From Acanthosepion pharaonis (Eukaryota > Mollusca > Cephalopoda > Sepiida > Sepiidae): 64,000 nucleotides of DNA. This document shows, piece after piece, positions 51,871-62,779 of the stretch; position 1 is the first letter of the stretch, and every line of letters begins with the position of its first letter. The notes below the pieces were generated by a model. It made no database searches. It was not told the DNA's origin and saw only the letters and a list, made by a program, of their open reading frames with translations. The translations under genes were made by a program, and so were the position numbers. The stretch is from contig CAHIKZ030000957.1 of assembly GCA_903632075.3 (NCBI GenBank), positions 1,284,501 through 1,348,500 of the forward strand, read 5' to 3'.

Positions 51871-52365
51871 CGTTTAAGACTTTTTTATTAACCTATTAAC
51901 TGCCAAATTTTGTAATGCGCATTTTTGGCCCAGACAGGTGTCTTAGGAGTTTATTTATTCCTTATGTTTAATGTCAGTAGTTACCATTGTCGTTTTTATA
52001 GAAACTAGAACATGAAATATATGTGTATAAAAAATAAAAAAAAAATATTTATTAGAAATAATAAAAAATACTTTTCAAAAAAGTCATTATTTTTCTATTC
52101 GTGAAATGTTAAATTACGACAGAAAGTGCCTTCTTACGGCTAATAATAAAAAAAAAAACTTTAAAGGCTAAGTGTTGTACCTCTGCTAATGCAATGTATA
52201 TAAGCAATTCAATGTAAATACAAAGAATAATATGTAGTGAGTTTAATTTTAACAGATCCCCAAATGAGGCTCATGGCAGGTAATGATTTAAAAGCCGAAA
52301 CATATTATTCAATGCAGAAGTAGTTACATTTTTGCTAATGAATACTGCAGTAGCAATATTTTGAT
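51871..52365. other. Unassigned AT-rich sequence
   Basis: Nothing recognised. Confidence 0.45.
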
Positions 52366-52367
52366 TG

Positions 52368-52515
52368 CTGTGGTTTGTTTTGTTTTACGGCATATCAAAA
52401 CCTCAATGGGTTATTTAATGGCGACAATTTAATGCTGATCAGAGGCCTTGCTGTTGGATGTAGTTTATTGCCTTACCCAGTACGCGGATGTTGTTTATCT
52501 TCTTACACAGCAAAG
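52368..52515 (+). mobile_element. Family K, internally deleted copy
   Basis: The 5' unit (TTTTGTTTTACGGCATATCA..GGGTTATTTAATGGCGACAA) joins directly to the 3' end (GATCAGAGGCCTTGCTGTTG..TTGCCTTACCCAGTACGC). Confidence 0.75.
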
Positions 52516-52739
52516 ACTTTGTTCGTTTTAGACATTTTTTTTTTATTAATAGCTGTCTTTGGCTTCATTAAGAGGAAATAACAAAAACTCATGTCCTTTA
52601 CTTGTCTTCTGCCATTAACTCTAACTCTAACTCAAACACGTCATGTAATTATAAAACTAATGCCAGTTAAATATAATTAAAACGTAATTTGTAGTTGGAG
52701 TACTTTGGACTAATTTCAGGAATATTTCTACGTCAGAGA

Positions 52740-53105
52740 AAGCATTGGGGATCGAGCTACTTCCACTGGTTCCCAAACTGCTTGAATTTAAGCGTGCTAC
52801 TAGGTTGACATTACGGCCATATCTTTTTCACTGTGGAAGCGGTTAAATGTAGACGTCTCTTCAACTCCAAAAGCTTCTCTCGCACTTCCCAACAGTGGAA
52901 CTCCCTTCCTCTTACTTGCTTCCCTGATAGCTATAATCTTCAAATATTCAAATGTAATGTCAATCGACATCTGATGGCTTAATCTTGATCCCTATTCTTC
53001 TCTATATCCTTTCTTCAACCACCTCCCTCTTTACTTTTGCTCTCACTTCCTGCGACCCCTTGCGTGCTAGCAACATTACCCCCTTGCTTGGTGTGAAATG
53101 CTTAA
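52740..53105 (+). pseudogene. LINE family 1 C-terminus and 3' region
   Basis: Codons in changing frames: 'ELLPLVPKLLEFKRATRLTL' type, 'SFSRTSQQWNSLPLTCFPDS', 'YNLQIFKCNVNRHL'. The 3' region TTGCTCTCACTTCCTGCGAC ends with GGTGTGAAATGCTTAA. Two frameshifts relative to 14.2 kb. Confidence 0.75.
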
Positions 53106-53575
53106 AAATACAACATCAGTGGGAGTGCGCAAGTGGCAGTACGGCTTTGAACTGTTCATCTGCAGTGTCTCTAAGCCACAGGCAGAATATGAGTCATGAG
53201 ATTCAAATTCTTTTTTCGTCTGAAGTTTCCGTTCAGGATGTAGTCGATCATCGTTCACAGCTATTTGATTTATTAATCAAAATAGTGTGGTTTAGTAGAA
53301 TAATTTTTGAAAATATGAATTTCTAAAAAAAAAAAAGAAATATATTCAATATTATGCTCTTCAACCATAACTTTAGAAAATGTTAAACAATATTTATAGA
53401 AACTGTTTTGGTAGCGTAATCTATTCAAAAGAGCATCACTGAAGATTTTCTTTCAATCATTTCACCTCCAGCAAGGCAATAAAGTCACTAAGATTCAAGA
53501 AACTACTGAGACTGAAGGAAATGAAGTGCGATAATATAAGCACAAGTTTCAAGAAGATAGATAACGTCTGACATT
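53106..53575. other. Unassigned sequence
   Basis: Nothing recognised. Confidence 0.45.
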
Positions 53576-53579
53576 ATAT

Positions 53580-54390
53580 TTAAACATTTGAAAATCGAAG
53601 TCGGAGTGTAAGATAACAATGTGTCTTCTGACCAGAGTTATTCAACATTTACAGTGAGGCGATTCTGAAAGTTCTACTTGGTGGCCACAATCTTAACGAT
53701 ATAAAATATGCAGATGACACTGTTTTGATAGCAGACGCGGAATGAAAACTGCTGGATTTCCTACAGTAAAAGAAAGCGAGAAGAAAGAATTAGTTAGTAA
53801 CAACATCAAATCCGTCCAGGAATTTGTTTACCTCGCCAGCAACGTCCAGTTAACGTAGAGAGACATCAAAATCCGCAAAGACAAGATCTGGGGGTGTCTT
53901 TGATGGTCTGAGGATCATCTGGAAGTCCCCTCCTCTCTGACAATCTTAAGGACTTCTTTAAGGACACGTAAGAATCTGTCTTGCTCTGCGGATCAACGAC
54001 ATGGACAGTGACAAAACACCAAGAAGCATTACTCGACGGAACATACACAAGGATGTTACGAGTTGCATTGGACATCAGCTGGAAGACACCCCCACCAAAC
54101 AAAAAAACATGTTTGGACACCTTCTTCCTATCTAAGTTTCGCTGAGAGAGAGAAGGCTTCGGCTGGTTGGTCACTCCTGGAGAAGTAATTCAGAATTTGT
54201 GAGTGACATCCTCCTATTGAACGCATTGCGCGGCAAAAGATTAGCTTGAAGACCTCATCACACCTACATTGACCAACATGTAGATGACTCTGAATGCTAT
54301 CTGGAGGATTACCAACGGCGATGTCCGGCAGAGATGGTTGGAAGGAACGAGTTATAAGAATCCGAGAATACTCGATCTGATAATGATATT
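53580..54390 (+). pseudogene. Non-LTR reverse transcriptase fragment (LINE family 3)
   Basis: 'RQQCVLSPELFNIYSEAILK' type RT motif, then 'LNDIKYADDTVLIADA' (YADD catalytic box near 53708-53719), 'EFVYLASNVQL', and after a break 'CGSTTWTVTKHQEALLDGTY', 'TRMLRVALDISWKT', then 'WLVTPGEVIQNL' and 'RITNGDVRQRWLEGTSYKN'. The order (palm, thumb, C-terminus) is right. Several stops and deletions. Confidence 0.75.
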
Positions 54391-54525
54391 TATTTATTTG
54401 CGACTATCGGCCTGAATATTCGAGAAATTTTATCAAAGAAAAATATGCGATCTCCGGCATATTTTTCTCAGAATAATGATAATATATTTGAATTACATAA
54501 TTTTCACAAATTACATGAAACTTTA
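54391..54525. other. Insert between two family 3 pieces
   Basis: AT-rich. TTTTATCAAAGAAAAATATG and an inverted AATATTTTTCTCAG-like phrase form a small imperfect hairpin around 54440-54470. Confidence 0.4.
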
Positions 54526-54960
54526 ATGCCACAGTAGAATCTGTCTTACACTACGGCTCAACAACATAGACACTGACGAAACACCAAGAAACATCACTTG
54601 ACAGAACATACACAAGTGTATTACGAGTTGCATTGGATATCAGCAAGAAGAAACATCCAACAAAGAAACGTCTGTATGGCTAACTTGCTTCTATGTAAGT
54701 TTCGCAAAGAGAGAGAAGGATTCGGCAAACTGGTCACTCCTGGAGAAATAAGTCAGAACTTGTGAGTGATACCCTGCTATGGAACCCATTTGCGCGGCAA
54801 AAGATCGAGTTGGAAGACTACATCACACCTACATTGACCAACATGTAGATGACTCTGGATGCCATCTGGAAGACTTGCTGTTTGACAGAGGTGGTTGGAA
54901 GGAACGAGGCAGAAGAATCCGAGAAGATTCCACCAGCTGATGATGATGATAATCAATAGT
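54526..54960 (+). pseudogene. LINE family 3 C-terminal fragment, second copy
   Basis: ATCTGTCTTACACTACGGCT..ATAGACACTGACGAAACACC..CATACACAAGTGTATTACGA repeats 53969-54380 at about 80% by eye: a second copy, or a duplication. It ends in GATGATGATGATAATCAATA. Confidence 0.72.
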
Positions 54961-54969
54961 AAGAAATCA

Positions 54970-55640
54970 GATTGTATGCTTGTCAGATAAAATGAACAGT
55001 CCAACATAAATTACAAATTGGAGATGCCAAAATCAATCAAGTCCAAAAATGTAAATATCTAGGAAGTGTTTTAATAGAGAGCGGGAAATGCGACACCGAA
55101 ATCTGAAGACGCATTCGATTGACGAAAGATGCCTTCAAAAAGCTAAGCAAAGTATTAAGAAACAAAAAATCGTTAGAAACAAAGAAGTGAGTAATGGACT
55201 ATGTGTAATATCGGTTCTTCTGTATAGCAGTAAAAGCTGGAAATCTCTACACAGATGAAGAAGAGGCTTGAGGTAGCAAAAATGAAGTTCCTCAGAAGAA
55301 TACTCAGGATAAAACGGACGGAACATGTGAGCAATAAGGAAGTTTTAAGATAAATGGACACAAAAAGGCCTTTTATACTGACAAAGAAGACAATTGTAAT
55401 TTCTAGAGCACATAATGTGGAAAGGATGCTTGAAAAGTTTCACACTCAGAAGACACTTTGAAGATAAAAGCAAAAGATTATAACCTACTTAACGATCTGT
55501 TATAAATAGTTGACAGAACAGGGATTAGGAGAGATAGCAAAAAGACAAACGCTGCTGAGATCTACAAAGAACAGGATGTTGTGGAGATCCACGATCACCC
55601 ACGTTCTGATAGGATATAAAAGAAGATCCTGTCAGGAAGG
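54970..55640 (+). pseudogene. LINE family 4 (RTE-like) C-terminal region
   Basis: 'QKCKYLGSVLIESGKCDTEI', 'RRIRLTKDAFKKLSKVLRNK', 'YVISVLLYSSKSWKS', 'KRTEHVSNKEVLR', 'FLEHIMWKGCLKSFTLRRHF', then 'NRMLWRSTITHVLIGYK'. The best copy of family 4 in the window, but with at least four stops or frame changes. It lacks the RT catalytic box, which lies upstream in an intact element. Confidence 0.78.
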
Positions 55641-57235
55641 TTAGAAGCTGGAAGAAAGTTCCACATGCTAAAAGTGCGTGAGAAAAAAAGAGTTAGCATA
55701 GAACTTATGCTTACAACTGGTAATCTCAACAGAAGAATTCTGGGCCCTCGCTGCCAATCTAGTAGTGAGCTCAGATTTTGTCACGTCGAGGTACCAACAA
55801 AGAAGGCTCATTAGAGCAATTATATTCACAGAAGAGGCAAACGGTGTCTACGTTATGACGGTGGGAAAGAGACTGACGCCGAGATGCCGGGTCAGGGCTA
55901 GTAACGTTAGATTATGATTATTTAATCGAATTTTCTTGTAGACGTTGACTATATTGATGAGGAACTTAGGAACTGTCTGCAGACCGTATTCTTGTAAATT
56001 CCCCAGCCTCAGGATTGGTTTAAGTTATTCTGAAGAACACAAGAAATTAAATGATATTTAGAAATTCGATTAATATGAATTTGCAGTTTGGAGATTATCT
56101 TAATTTATTTTTATAAATGACACTTAAACGTTACGTTATATTTTAGTTTTAAAACATTTTGGTGTCGTATGAACGTGACGCTGTATTGATCATTGAGAAT
56201 TGAATAGAATTTTAGAATGTCTATTCCCAAATCATAAGTGACATTTTTTTACATTAATTGAGAGATAGAGAGTAGAGGCCGACTTGAAATAGTTCATTCA
56301 AAACTCAAATAGCATTCTGCTGAGTGAATAAAGATGATTCCATTTTGTTGCACGATTACGCCTACTCTCCTATTTCATTCACATCTTTCCCCATGTTGGA
56401 TTAATTCAAAATGGAGTCTGATTTCTTTTTCTTTTTTTTTTTTTTTGCACGTTTTCTCTTCAACAGCCTTTGCTTCTGTGACTATCTTTGTTTTTTTCCA
56501 AGCATCTTTATTTTCTTCTAAGCACCTAGAACACTTGCTTATGGCCAAGATCTTCTAAAATCAGGATCATCTTGAAGAAGTCTTCAATAAATTTATCGAT
56601 TTTTTTCAATAAAGGATTCTTTAGGAAGGGAACAGACGACTTGGTGTTGAGATTAAATGGATGTATAAGGACCAAATGGAATATTTCTATTGACCATTTT
56701 TGTCAATTTACTGCTATTAATAAATCGACAATTTTACGTTCATCAGACCCTCTTTAAGATTACTGATATGGTTAGGTCAATGCAAAAGTTTCCAGCATTT
56801 TGTAATCAAATATTTTCTTTACTAAAATTAAGTAGTATTATATTCTACCATCCACCTTGTATTTATTTCAATTCATAACTTTCCTCAGACATCATCAGAT
56901 TTCTATAACCGCACACCACCTTTAGAGATATATTGCGTACACCGTCACAAGAGAACGATGTCATGTTAGCTTCGACGGATTCGTCAAGGAATGTTTCAAT
57001 ATCTTCCTTTTGTTGGGACTGGAGAATATACAAAAGCTTTACATATTGTAAAACATGTGAGAATTTGGTTTGGAAAATCTTTCGTAACTTAAACTCAACT
57101 CAGTCATTTCTAGATGCGTCATACTTGCAACATGGGTATGTAGGTTGTAATCCATCAGCACCGCTGTCCAAATTAATAATGCAGAAGAACAAATTTGGCT
57201 TTCAATACATCGTTCAAATGAATTGACATATTAAT
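55641..57235. other. Unassigned sequence
   Basis: No family recognised. Open frames of 60-100 codons are no longer than expected by chance. Confidence 0.5.
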
Positions 57236-57237
57236 CT

Positions 57238-58087
57238 CAGTAGAATCCCTGATAACCGGACTAAGAAGGCCTTCCGGATATGAGGAATTGGTTACAAAGT
57301 CCGTATATGAGAGGTTATATTTAGATTGAAATACAAGAACTGAAATTAGGTTTAACATTTATTTTCATTGTTTTATAGTAAACAAAATAAGTTAATGGTG
57401 AGTGAATTATAAAGGAATTGATTTTAAGGAAAATGAAATAAATTATGTAATGTTAATGAAAATTCAAGTGTGCCACGTATGCAAAACAAATCAAGTAGCG
57501 AGTATTTTTTAATTGCTATTGCATGATGATTCTTTCTCTTCTAATGTCATTCTCAATTTTTTCCGTATTTCGTTTTGTTTTTGTTCTTGATTTTTTTAAA
57601 AAACGAAATACAATTGCGTGCTTTATTGCAAACATCATAGCTGAATGCTGGCTTTCTTTCCATAAAACTGACAACCTTTTCAATAGCTTTTTCAATCTCA
57701 GTCGCAATTATGTTTTTTTTATTTTCTTGTTCACTATGATAATGTGAACGCTGGAAAATAGTTTCTTTGGAAGATTTTATATCATACAATGTTGACTTTC
57801 TTATGTTGAACTCAGCCATTAGTTACAATGAACATTCATCAGGGTCTAGTCTGTTTAAAATTACCTTTTTCTTTGCTATAACTCCAAAGTTGTTCTTTTC
57901 CTCTTATTCCCATCATCTTTTGCATCAGTACAAGCCATCAGGATGAAATAAGCATGAGCAATTATCCAAAGTAAAATTCCTGAAAAACAGAAATTTCAAA
58001 TCGGTTACATATCACCCAAATAGTTCAAATACACACATCAAAATGATGTCCGGATATGAGGGATTTCGGATATAAGGGATTCTACTG
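57238..58087 (-). mobile_element. Tigger/pogo-type transposon remnant, 850 bp
   Basis: The left end CAGTAGAATCCCTGATAACC is matched by the inverted right end CAGTAGAATCCCTTATATCC (ending 58087). Nearby, CCGGATATGAG appears at both ends. The right side is followed by TA. These are typical pogo/Tigger ends. Inside is the N-terminal part of a transposase (minus). Confidence 0.8.
57553..57900 (-). pseudogene. Tigger/pogo transposase, N-terminal fragment
   Basis: Minus reading, with one stop just before the ATG at 57819: '..AKKKVILNRLD' (upstream), then 'MAEFNIRKSTLYDIKSSKET'. 'EFNI.KSTLYDIK' is the recognition helix of the Psq/CENPB-type helix-turn-helix in this family. It continues 'EIEKAIEKVVSFMERKPAF', the second DNA-binding domain start, then becomes low-complexity Lys/Asn. 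The DDE catalytic domain is deleted. Confidence 0.72.
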
Positions 58088-58310
58088 TATTTGGTTTTCC
58101 TTGAGCTGCATATTTAAGAAGTTGCCCTACTTAAGACTTTTCAAGGTCCAATATATTTCAGAGCATTCTTAGTTTTCTGGATTTGTTTACTATGCAATTT
58201 GTTACATGCTTGCACCATTGCAACAGACACCATGAATACATTGCGTTGTATAGAGCGGATTTAATCCCATTAATTATGAACACTAAGCATCCTGTACTTG
58301 GATTTCATAT
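58088..58310. other. Unassigned sequence
   Basis: Nothing recognised. Confidence 0.45.
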
Positions 58311-58329
58311 TCAGCCATGCATTTGACCA

Positions 58330-58740
58330 AAACGAAGAAAAAAAATCTCCAAACAATTTTTCTGGACATAATTCTGAAAACATTACACCTAAAAATAAAA
58401 AAATAAAATACTATTAATTTTAAAATTATATCTGGAAATATTTTTTTCTGGAAATATTCTTTTCCGGAAATGATTCGGAAAACATTACACGCAAAAGAAC
58501 TAAAGGGCCGGCAATTTAAAAATTATACCCGAAAACAATTTTTCTGGAAATTATTCGAAAATCTTTACGGACAAAAGCAATTTTAAAATTATATTTTTTC
58601 TGGAAGTAATTCTGAAACGTTATTGACAAAAGGGCTTTAGCCCTTTTGTCAATAACTTTTCATATAACGTGCTGGAAATTTTAAAATTATTCCAGGAAAC
58701 AGATTTTCTGGAAATAATTTGTAAAGCAGTTAAAGATAAA
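58330..58740. repeat. Degenerate ~100-bp tandem repeat
   Basis: TTTTTCTGGAAATAATTC, GGAAAACATTACAC, GACAAAAG and TTTAAAATTATAT recur four to five times. It contains a perfect palindrome at 58620-58655. Confidence 0.75.
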
Positions 58741-58904
58741 CTAATTTAAAAATATATTTCTAAGATTTCAATAACATTTATGCAAAATGTGCGACTTTCT
58801 AGATTTTTCCATTGATATAATAAAAAGAAATAAATGATATTCAATTAAGATAACAATTAAGTTGATGAGAATACCGTCATGTTCAACGTAAATAAATGTA
58901 GAAA

Positions 58905-59082
58905 CTTTGTTTGTTTATTTAACGGCATATCAACTCCTTTATGGGTCATTTAGTGCCGAAATTTAATTTTCTTGGGAACATTAGTAATTTCATTTTAAAA
59001 ATATTATTGTTGGTAATTGTTTTTTGAATGTATTGCTGATAATATTTTTTCTATACTAAATATAATCTTATACACTTTCATA
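58905..59082 (+). mobile_element. Family K, left half (split by a Tc1/mariner-type element)
   Basis: TTGTTTATTTAACGGCATAT, CAACTCCTTTATGGGTCATT, short internal array, and TATACACTTTCATA, where the other element is inserted. The right half starts at 60074. Confidence 0.78.
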
Positions 59083-60071
59083 CACCCTTGTGCAAATTAA
59101 TTGAAACAACTGATTTAGTTTCCTGTTTTTTTACCATACAGCCAGTTTTTGACCCACTAGATTGTCAGGGTGTAATCCATAGAAGATAGGCAAAAATCTT
59201 TAAGTCTTCTACATAGAAGGTAGATTCGTATTTCAAGCATACACCCTTGTGCAAATTAATTGAACCAACCGCTTTAGTTTTAGACCCACTAGAATGACAG
59301 GGCACTTTCGATTTCTATTTTTTCCTCAGATTAGTTCATTTGCAGTGGTTTGAAGTAACATGAATCTATTTTCGGGGTGTATGATTGTTGTGGATTCCGG
59401 GATGAAATCCGGTCTCAAATGAATGACAAACGCAGGAATGAAATATAGCAAATAAATGTATTGACGTAATAATACAATTGGTAATACGGTTAGTAGATCC
59501 AGAAACGCGGTTAGTAGCAATAATAATATATATACAGTCTGGGAAATTCAGTATCGAAATATGACTTCCTTCTGAGTCTACCTGCTCGCAACTGTGACTC
59601 CTACAAAGCGGTTACCTCACACTCTCACTATCTCACTTTCTCACTCCCAGGTATTCACTGGCAGCCGTACAAGTACACACTGGGTGAGTCCACTTGTATG
59701 AAAAAGGGGTGGACCCCTTAACAATGATGAAATTTGTTTGGCTTTGAAAAATATTGCGTCATCAGTTATTGACACCAGTATCTCGACTCTTGATTAGTTG
59801 TCCTACGGCCATTTATTGTGACGGACGTTACTCCAAGGAGGCGTACGAAAACTGTAACGCTGCACGAGCACAAAGGGAAGCCTTACCAGCCAGCAAGCAC
59901 TATAGATTGGCCTTGAATCTCTCCTGATTTAAGAATCTGTGGTCAATTTTCAAGGTATGACTTCGTGGAATGGATGTACGCACTGGTCATGTTTCATAGG
60001 AAAAAGAAAAACGAATAAAGTAAATAATAACGGAATTATTCATTTTGTTTCAATTAATTCGCACAAGGGTG
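59083..60071. mobile_element. Tc1/mariner-type element with TA duplication, nested in family K
   Basis: Ends CACCCTTGTGCAAATTAATT (59083) and inverted CACCCTTGTGCGAATTAATT (to 60071). TA flanks both sides (59081-59082, 60072-60073). Removing it restores TTTCATA|CTGTTTTGACC of family K. A second direct copy of the left end starts at 59242, also after TA. Transposase remnants: 59900-59955 reads 'DWP.ISPDL', then 'LWSIFK' one frame over, i.e. the DWPxxSPDLxxxENLW block with a deletion. Confidence 0.82.
59386..59723 (-). mobile_element. Solo LTR, copy 2, with perfect target duplication
   Basis: Minus strand TGTTAAGGGGTCCACCCC..GGAATCCACAACA. ATGAT flanks both sides (59381-59385 and 59724-59728). 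338 bp, matching the 35.9 kb copy. Inserted in the Tc1/mariner-type element, so it is the youngest of three nested layers. Confidence 0.88.
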
Positions 60072-60073
60072 TA

Positions 60074-60262
60074 CTGTTTTGACCCCACTTTGGAGTTTAA
60101 CTATTTGCCCATGGTTGATACCCTTACAGGTGCTACCACCACGGGTCAGGGTAGACCGGAGAACAACAGAAATTAAGAGATGGTTCCTTCTCCTCAAAAC
60201 CTCCCTATCAGCTGCCGGATGTAGTTTATCGTCATACCCAGGTCCGGTAGAAATTAGCATTC
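60074..60262 (+). mobile_element. Family K, right half
   Basis: CTGTTTTGACCCCACTTTGG..GCTACCACCACGGGTCAGGG..TCGTCATACCCAGGTCCGG completes the K element started at 58905. Confidence 0.78.
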
Positions 60263-60605
60263 ATGAAGGTATATTATGAAGCAGCAAGTAATGATCGAAA
60301 TCACAGTAAATAGACCGTAGGTTCAACCAGCTAAATATCTCACGGCCACAATTTTCGTCAGCATCAACGGATATATTTCAGTTAATGCTGTTATTAGCAT
60401 CTTCACAAGGATATTTTATATTCATCAATACATTACATATGTCCACAGAGAAAGAAATCGAATCAGATCTTAGGACAAGGGTCGGCAACCATTTGCTAAC
60501 TATGTGCCGACTTAGGGTTTGAAAATCATTCAGTGTGACAATAGCAGACGTATTTTTATACACGTTCAATATATCTGTTCTATAAAGTAATATTCTATAT
60601 ATACT

Positions 60606-60609
60606 TTAG

Positions 60610-60676
<67 letters not shown>
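60606..60676. repeat. (TA)n microsatellite
   Basis: TA array with one TTTA interruption. Confidence 0.95.
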
Positions 60677-60679
<3 letters not shown>

Positions 60680-60746
60680 CATTTCTCCGATTTAACCGGT
60701 AGAAGACAATATTTATGAATAAAAATGACAATAGGAAAACTGGTAA

Positions 60747-60787
60747 TTGTTGACGCGTTTCGTCCAATGTGGACTTTATCAAAACAA
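60747..60787 (-). ncRNA. Hammerhead-like motif, PLE-E left arm
   Basis: Minus strand: stem I TTGTT (60787-60783)/AACAA (60751-60747), 5 pairs. Box TTGATAA (60782-60776), extra A, stem II GTCC-ACATT-GGAC, GAAA (60761-60758), palindromic stem III ACGCGT (60758-60753), C at the cleavage position (60752). Confidence 0.65.
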
Positions 60788-60805
60788 AATACGAAAATTC
60801 ATATT

Positions 60806-60846
60806 TTGCTTTGATAAAGTCTACATTGGACGAAACGCGTCAGCAA
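60806..60846 (+). ncRNA. Hammerhead-like motif, PLE-E right arm
   Basis: Stem I TTGCT (60806-60810)/AGCAA (60842-60846), 5 pairs. Box TTGATAA (60811-60817), extra A, stem II GTCT-ACATT-GGAC (one G-U), GAAA (60832-60835), ACGCGT, C at 60841. The U-A to C-G change against the left arm occurs on both sides of stem I. Confidence 0.65.
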
Positions 60847-60869
60847 TTACCAGTTTTCCTATTTCAATT

Positions 60870-60877
<8 letters not shown>

Positions 60878-60932
<55 letters not shown>
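60878..60932. repeat. (TA)n microsatellite
   Basis: TA array adjoining the PLE pair. Confidence 0.95.
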
Positions 60933-60935
<3 letters not shown>

Positions 60936-61045
60936 AAACAGCTAAATGTCTTCTTTGCGTTGTAGTAATTATTGTTTCGGACTTCGTAATGTCATTTGCG
61001 GCAGGTTGCCATTGGAAATTGCATGCTACTTGCCGACTCCTTATA

Positions 61046-61405
61046 TACAGTACTAAATTGTAATGTAGAAAGATGACCCACCTTTGCTACACTAATTTTT
61101 TCGTCCAGTTGCTTGTAGGGTAATTATTTATATTTTAGCTTTATTTAAAGAAAATTATTTGAAATATTTAAAACAAAATATTTTTTTCATATTTAAAAAA
61201 AAATATTTTCAATATGATTTAAAAATATTTTTTGATATTAAAAATATTTTTAGTTTATTTGATTTAAAAAATTATTTTGATTGAATAAGATTTAAAAAAT
61301 ACGTATAGTTTATACAGTAAGTATTTTTATTTCAACTTTCTTCAAACAGATAATCTTTTAATGTTGAAATAAACTTCAATGTTTTATAAGCTGAACTGTC
61401 ACGGA
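61046..61405. other. Unassigned AT-rich sequence
   Basis: Repeated AAATATTT steps; nothing recognised. Confidence 0.5.
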
Positions 61406-61407
61406 TA

Positions 61408-61501
61408 GTTTAGGACAGGAGTCGGTAACCTTTTGCTAACTAAGTCAAGGTCAATATACCTGTTCTATAATATAGTTTATATAGTAATATATATTATATA
61501 T

Positions 61502-61568
<67 letters not shown>

Positions 61569-61678
61569 TTGAAACAGCTAAATATATTCTTTGCGTTGTA
61601 GTATTTATTGGTTCAGATTTGTCATTTGCGCCTGCGTGCCATTGGAAATTGCTTGGCGTGCCGACCCGCTCCTTAGGG
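61408..61678. mobile_element. hAT-like MITE, copy 2
   Basis: AGGACAGGAGTCGGTAACCT at the left and GTGCCGACCCGCTCCTTAGG at the right, with (TA)n (61505-61560) inside. It shares CCATTGGAAATTGC and TTTGCGTTGTAGTA with copy 1. Confidence 0.65.
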
Positions 61679-62470
61679 TAATTGCTCGGATTGAATTTAA
61701 CTAACCCAAATGGAATTTGAAATCGGATCTCTAAATTTTCATTCCGTCCCACTATCTACATCACCCGCACGTCTACATTAACTGGAAATGCATCTAAAGT
61801 ATAAATAATAGTTGTATATAAATGGTTGATAAAATCTTGGTTGTCACGTTTATGAACCTGAAGACAATTCTTCTATTAGAATTTGTTTTAAGTGGAATGC
61901 ATTATTCCCAGAGCTGTAATTGGAATTCTTTCGTAATTTTGAGAACAGGTGCAAAAAAATAGTCTGAACTACTTGATTAAATGGGAAAGAGTAATTAAAT
62001 CAATACTCGAAGAGAACAGAGACCAGGAAAAGAAAGTTAAAGAAATATTCTAAGAAAAAGCGAGATGTAAATAGAAATGACTTCGTGTGCTTCGAGTACT
62101 TCTATAGAACGTAAGGTCAAGGTTCAACAACCACGCAATGCAGAGGGCTACAAAATGAGATTGTTGTATGAAGGAGAGACTTGAGCATCAAAGGTTACCT
62201 GATTTTAATATTCTGGAAAGCATCCCTTCAGAGTAGCGGCTCCTGGGTAGAAACTAAGCAAATAGAACTTCCTCCTTACGAATGGAATACAAAAAGAATG
62301 AGGCTGATTCGACTGTGTGTATGTGGCATGGCGCGTCATAGCTCTAAATGCCTGAACTGGTAGAACGAGGTAATGTAGCTTGTCAGAACACTTTTACCAA
62401 AATATATAAATAATTGACCCAACACACAGCAAACATAGACGGAAGATAGCGTTCAAGAAGGAAACTCGCT
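61679..62470. other. Unassigned sequence
   Basis: Nothing recognised. Confidence 0.45.
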
Positions 62471-62474
62471 CTAT

Positions 62475-62635
62475 GATCGGTGCCTGTCGCCGGTCGGTGC
62501 CTGTCGCCGATCGGTCCCTGTCGCCGGTCGGAGCCTGTCGCCGATCGGTCCCTGTCGCCGGTCGGAGCCTGTCGCCGATCGGTCCCTGTCGCCGGTCGGA
62601 GCCTGTCGCCGGTCGGTGCCTGTCACCGGTCGGTG
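62475..62635. repeat. GC-rich 17-bp minisatellite
   Basis: CCTGTCGCCGGTCGGTG units (about 9.5). Early units alternate CCGGTCGG and CCGATCGG, suggesting a 34-bp higher-order unit. Confidence 0.93.
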
Positions 62636-62779
62636 ATGAACTCAGTGTTCACATTTATATTTACATACGCACAGTCAATTATATTGATCACTTTAACCCA
62701 TAAATATAGCATACGTTAACACAAGTTTTTTTCATAATCGTTTCATCCCGTGAAATACGGTAATGCGACTAGTATGCAA

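Larger units (their letters stand above)
60722..60875. mobile_element. Inverted PLE pair (subfamily E) carrying two hammerhead motifs
   Basis: ATAGGAAAACTGGTAATTGT at the left is inverted at the right (GCAATTACCAGTTTTCCTAT). Each arm holds a hammerhead-like motif. There is no coding sequence. (TA)n lies on both outer sides. Confidence 0.72.
60473..61045. mobile_element. hAT-like MITE, copy 1, with nested PLE pair
   Basis: The left end AGGACAAGGGTCGGCAACCA and the right end GCTACTTGCCGACTCCTTAT resemble the CAGGGGTCGGCAACC-type ends of hAT elements. The body shares TTTGCTAACTA, TATATCTGTTCTATA and TTCTTTGCGTTGTAGTA with copy 2. Two (TA)n arrays and an inverted hammerhead-bearing PLE pair (60690-60885) sit inside. 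Confidence 0.65.

Noticed and set aside
62473..62719. Arg/Ser/Pro-rich open frames of 76-79 codons
   Set aside because: Product of the 17-bp minisatellite read in more than one frame; no start context or homology.
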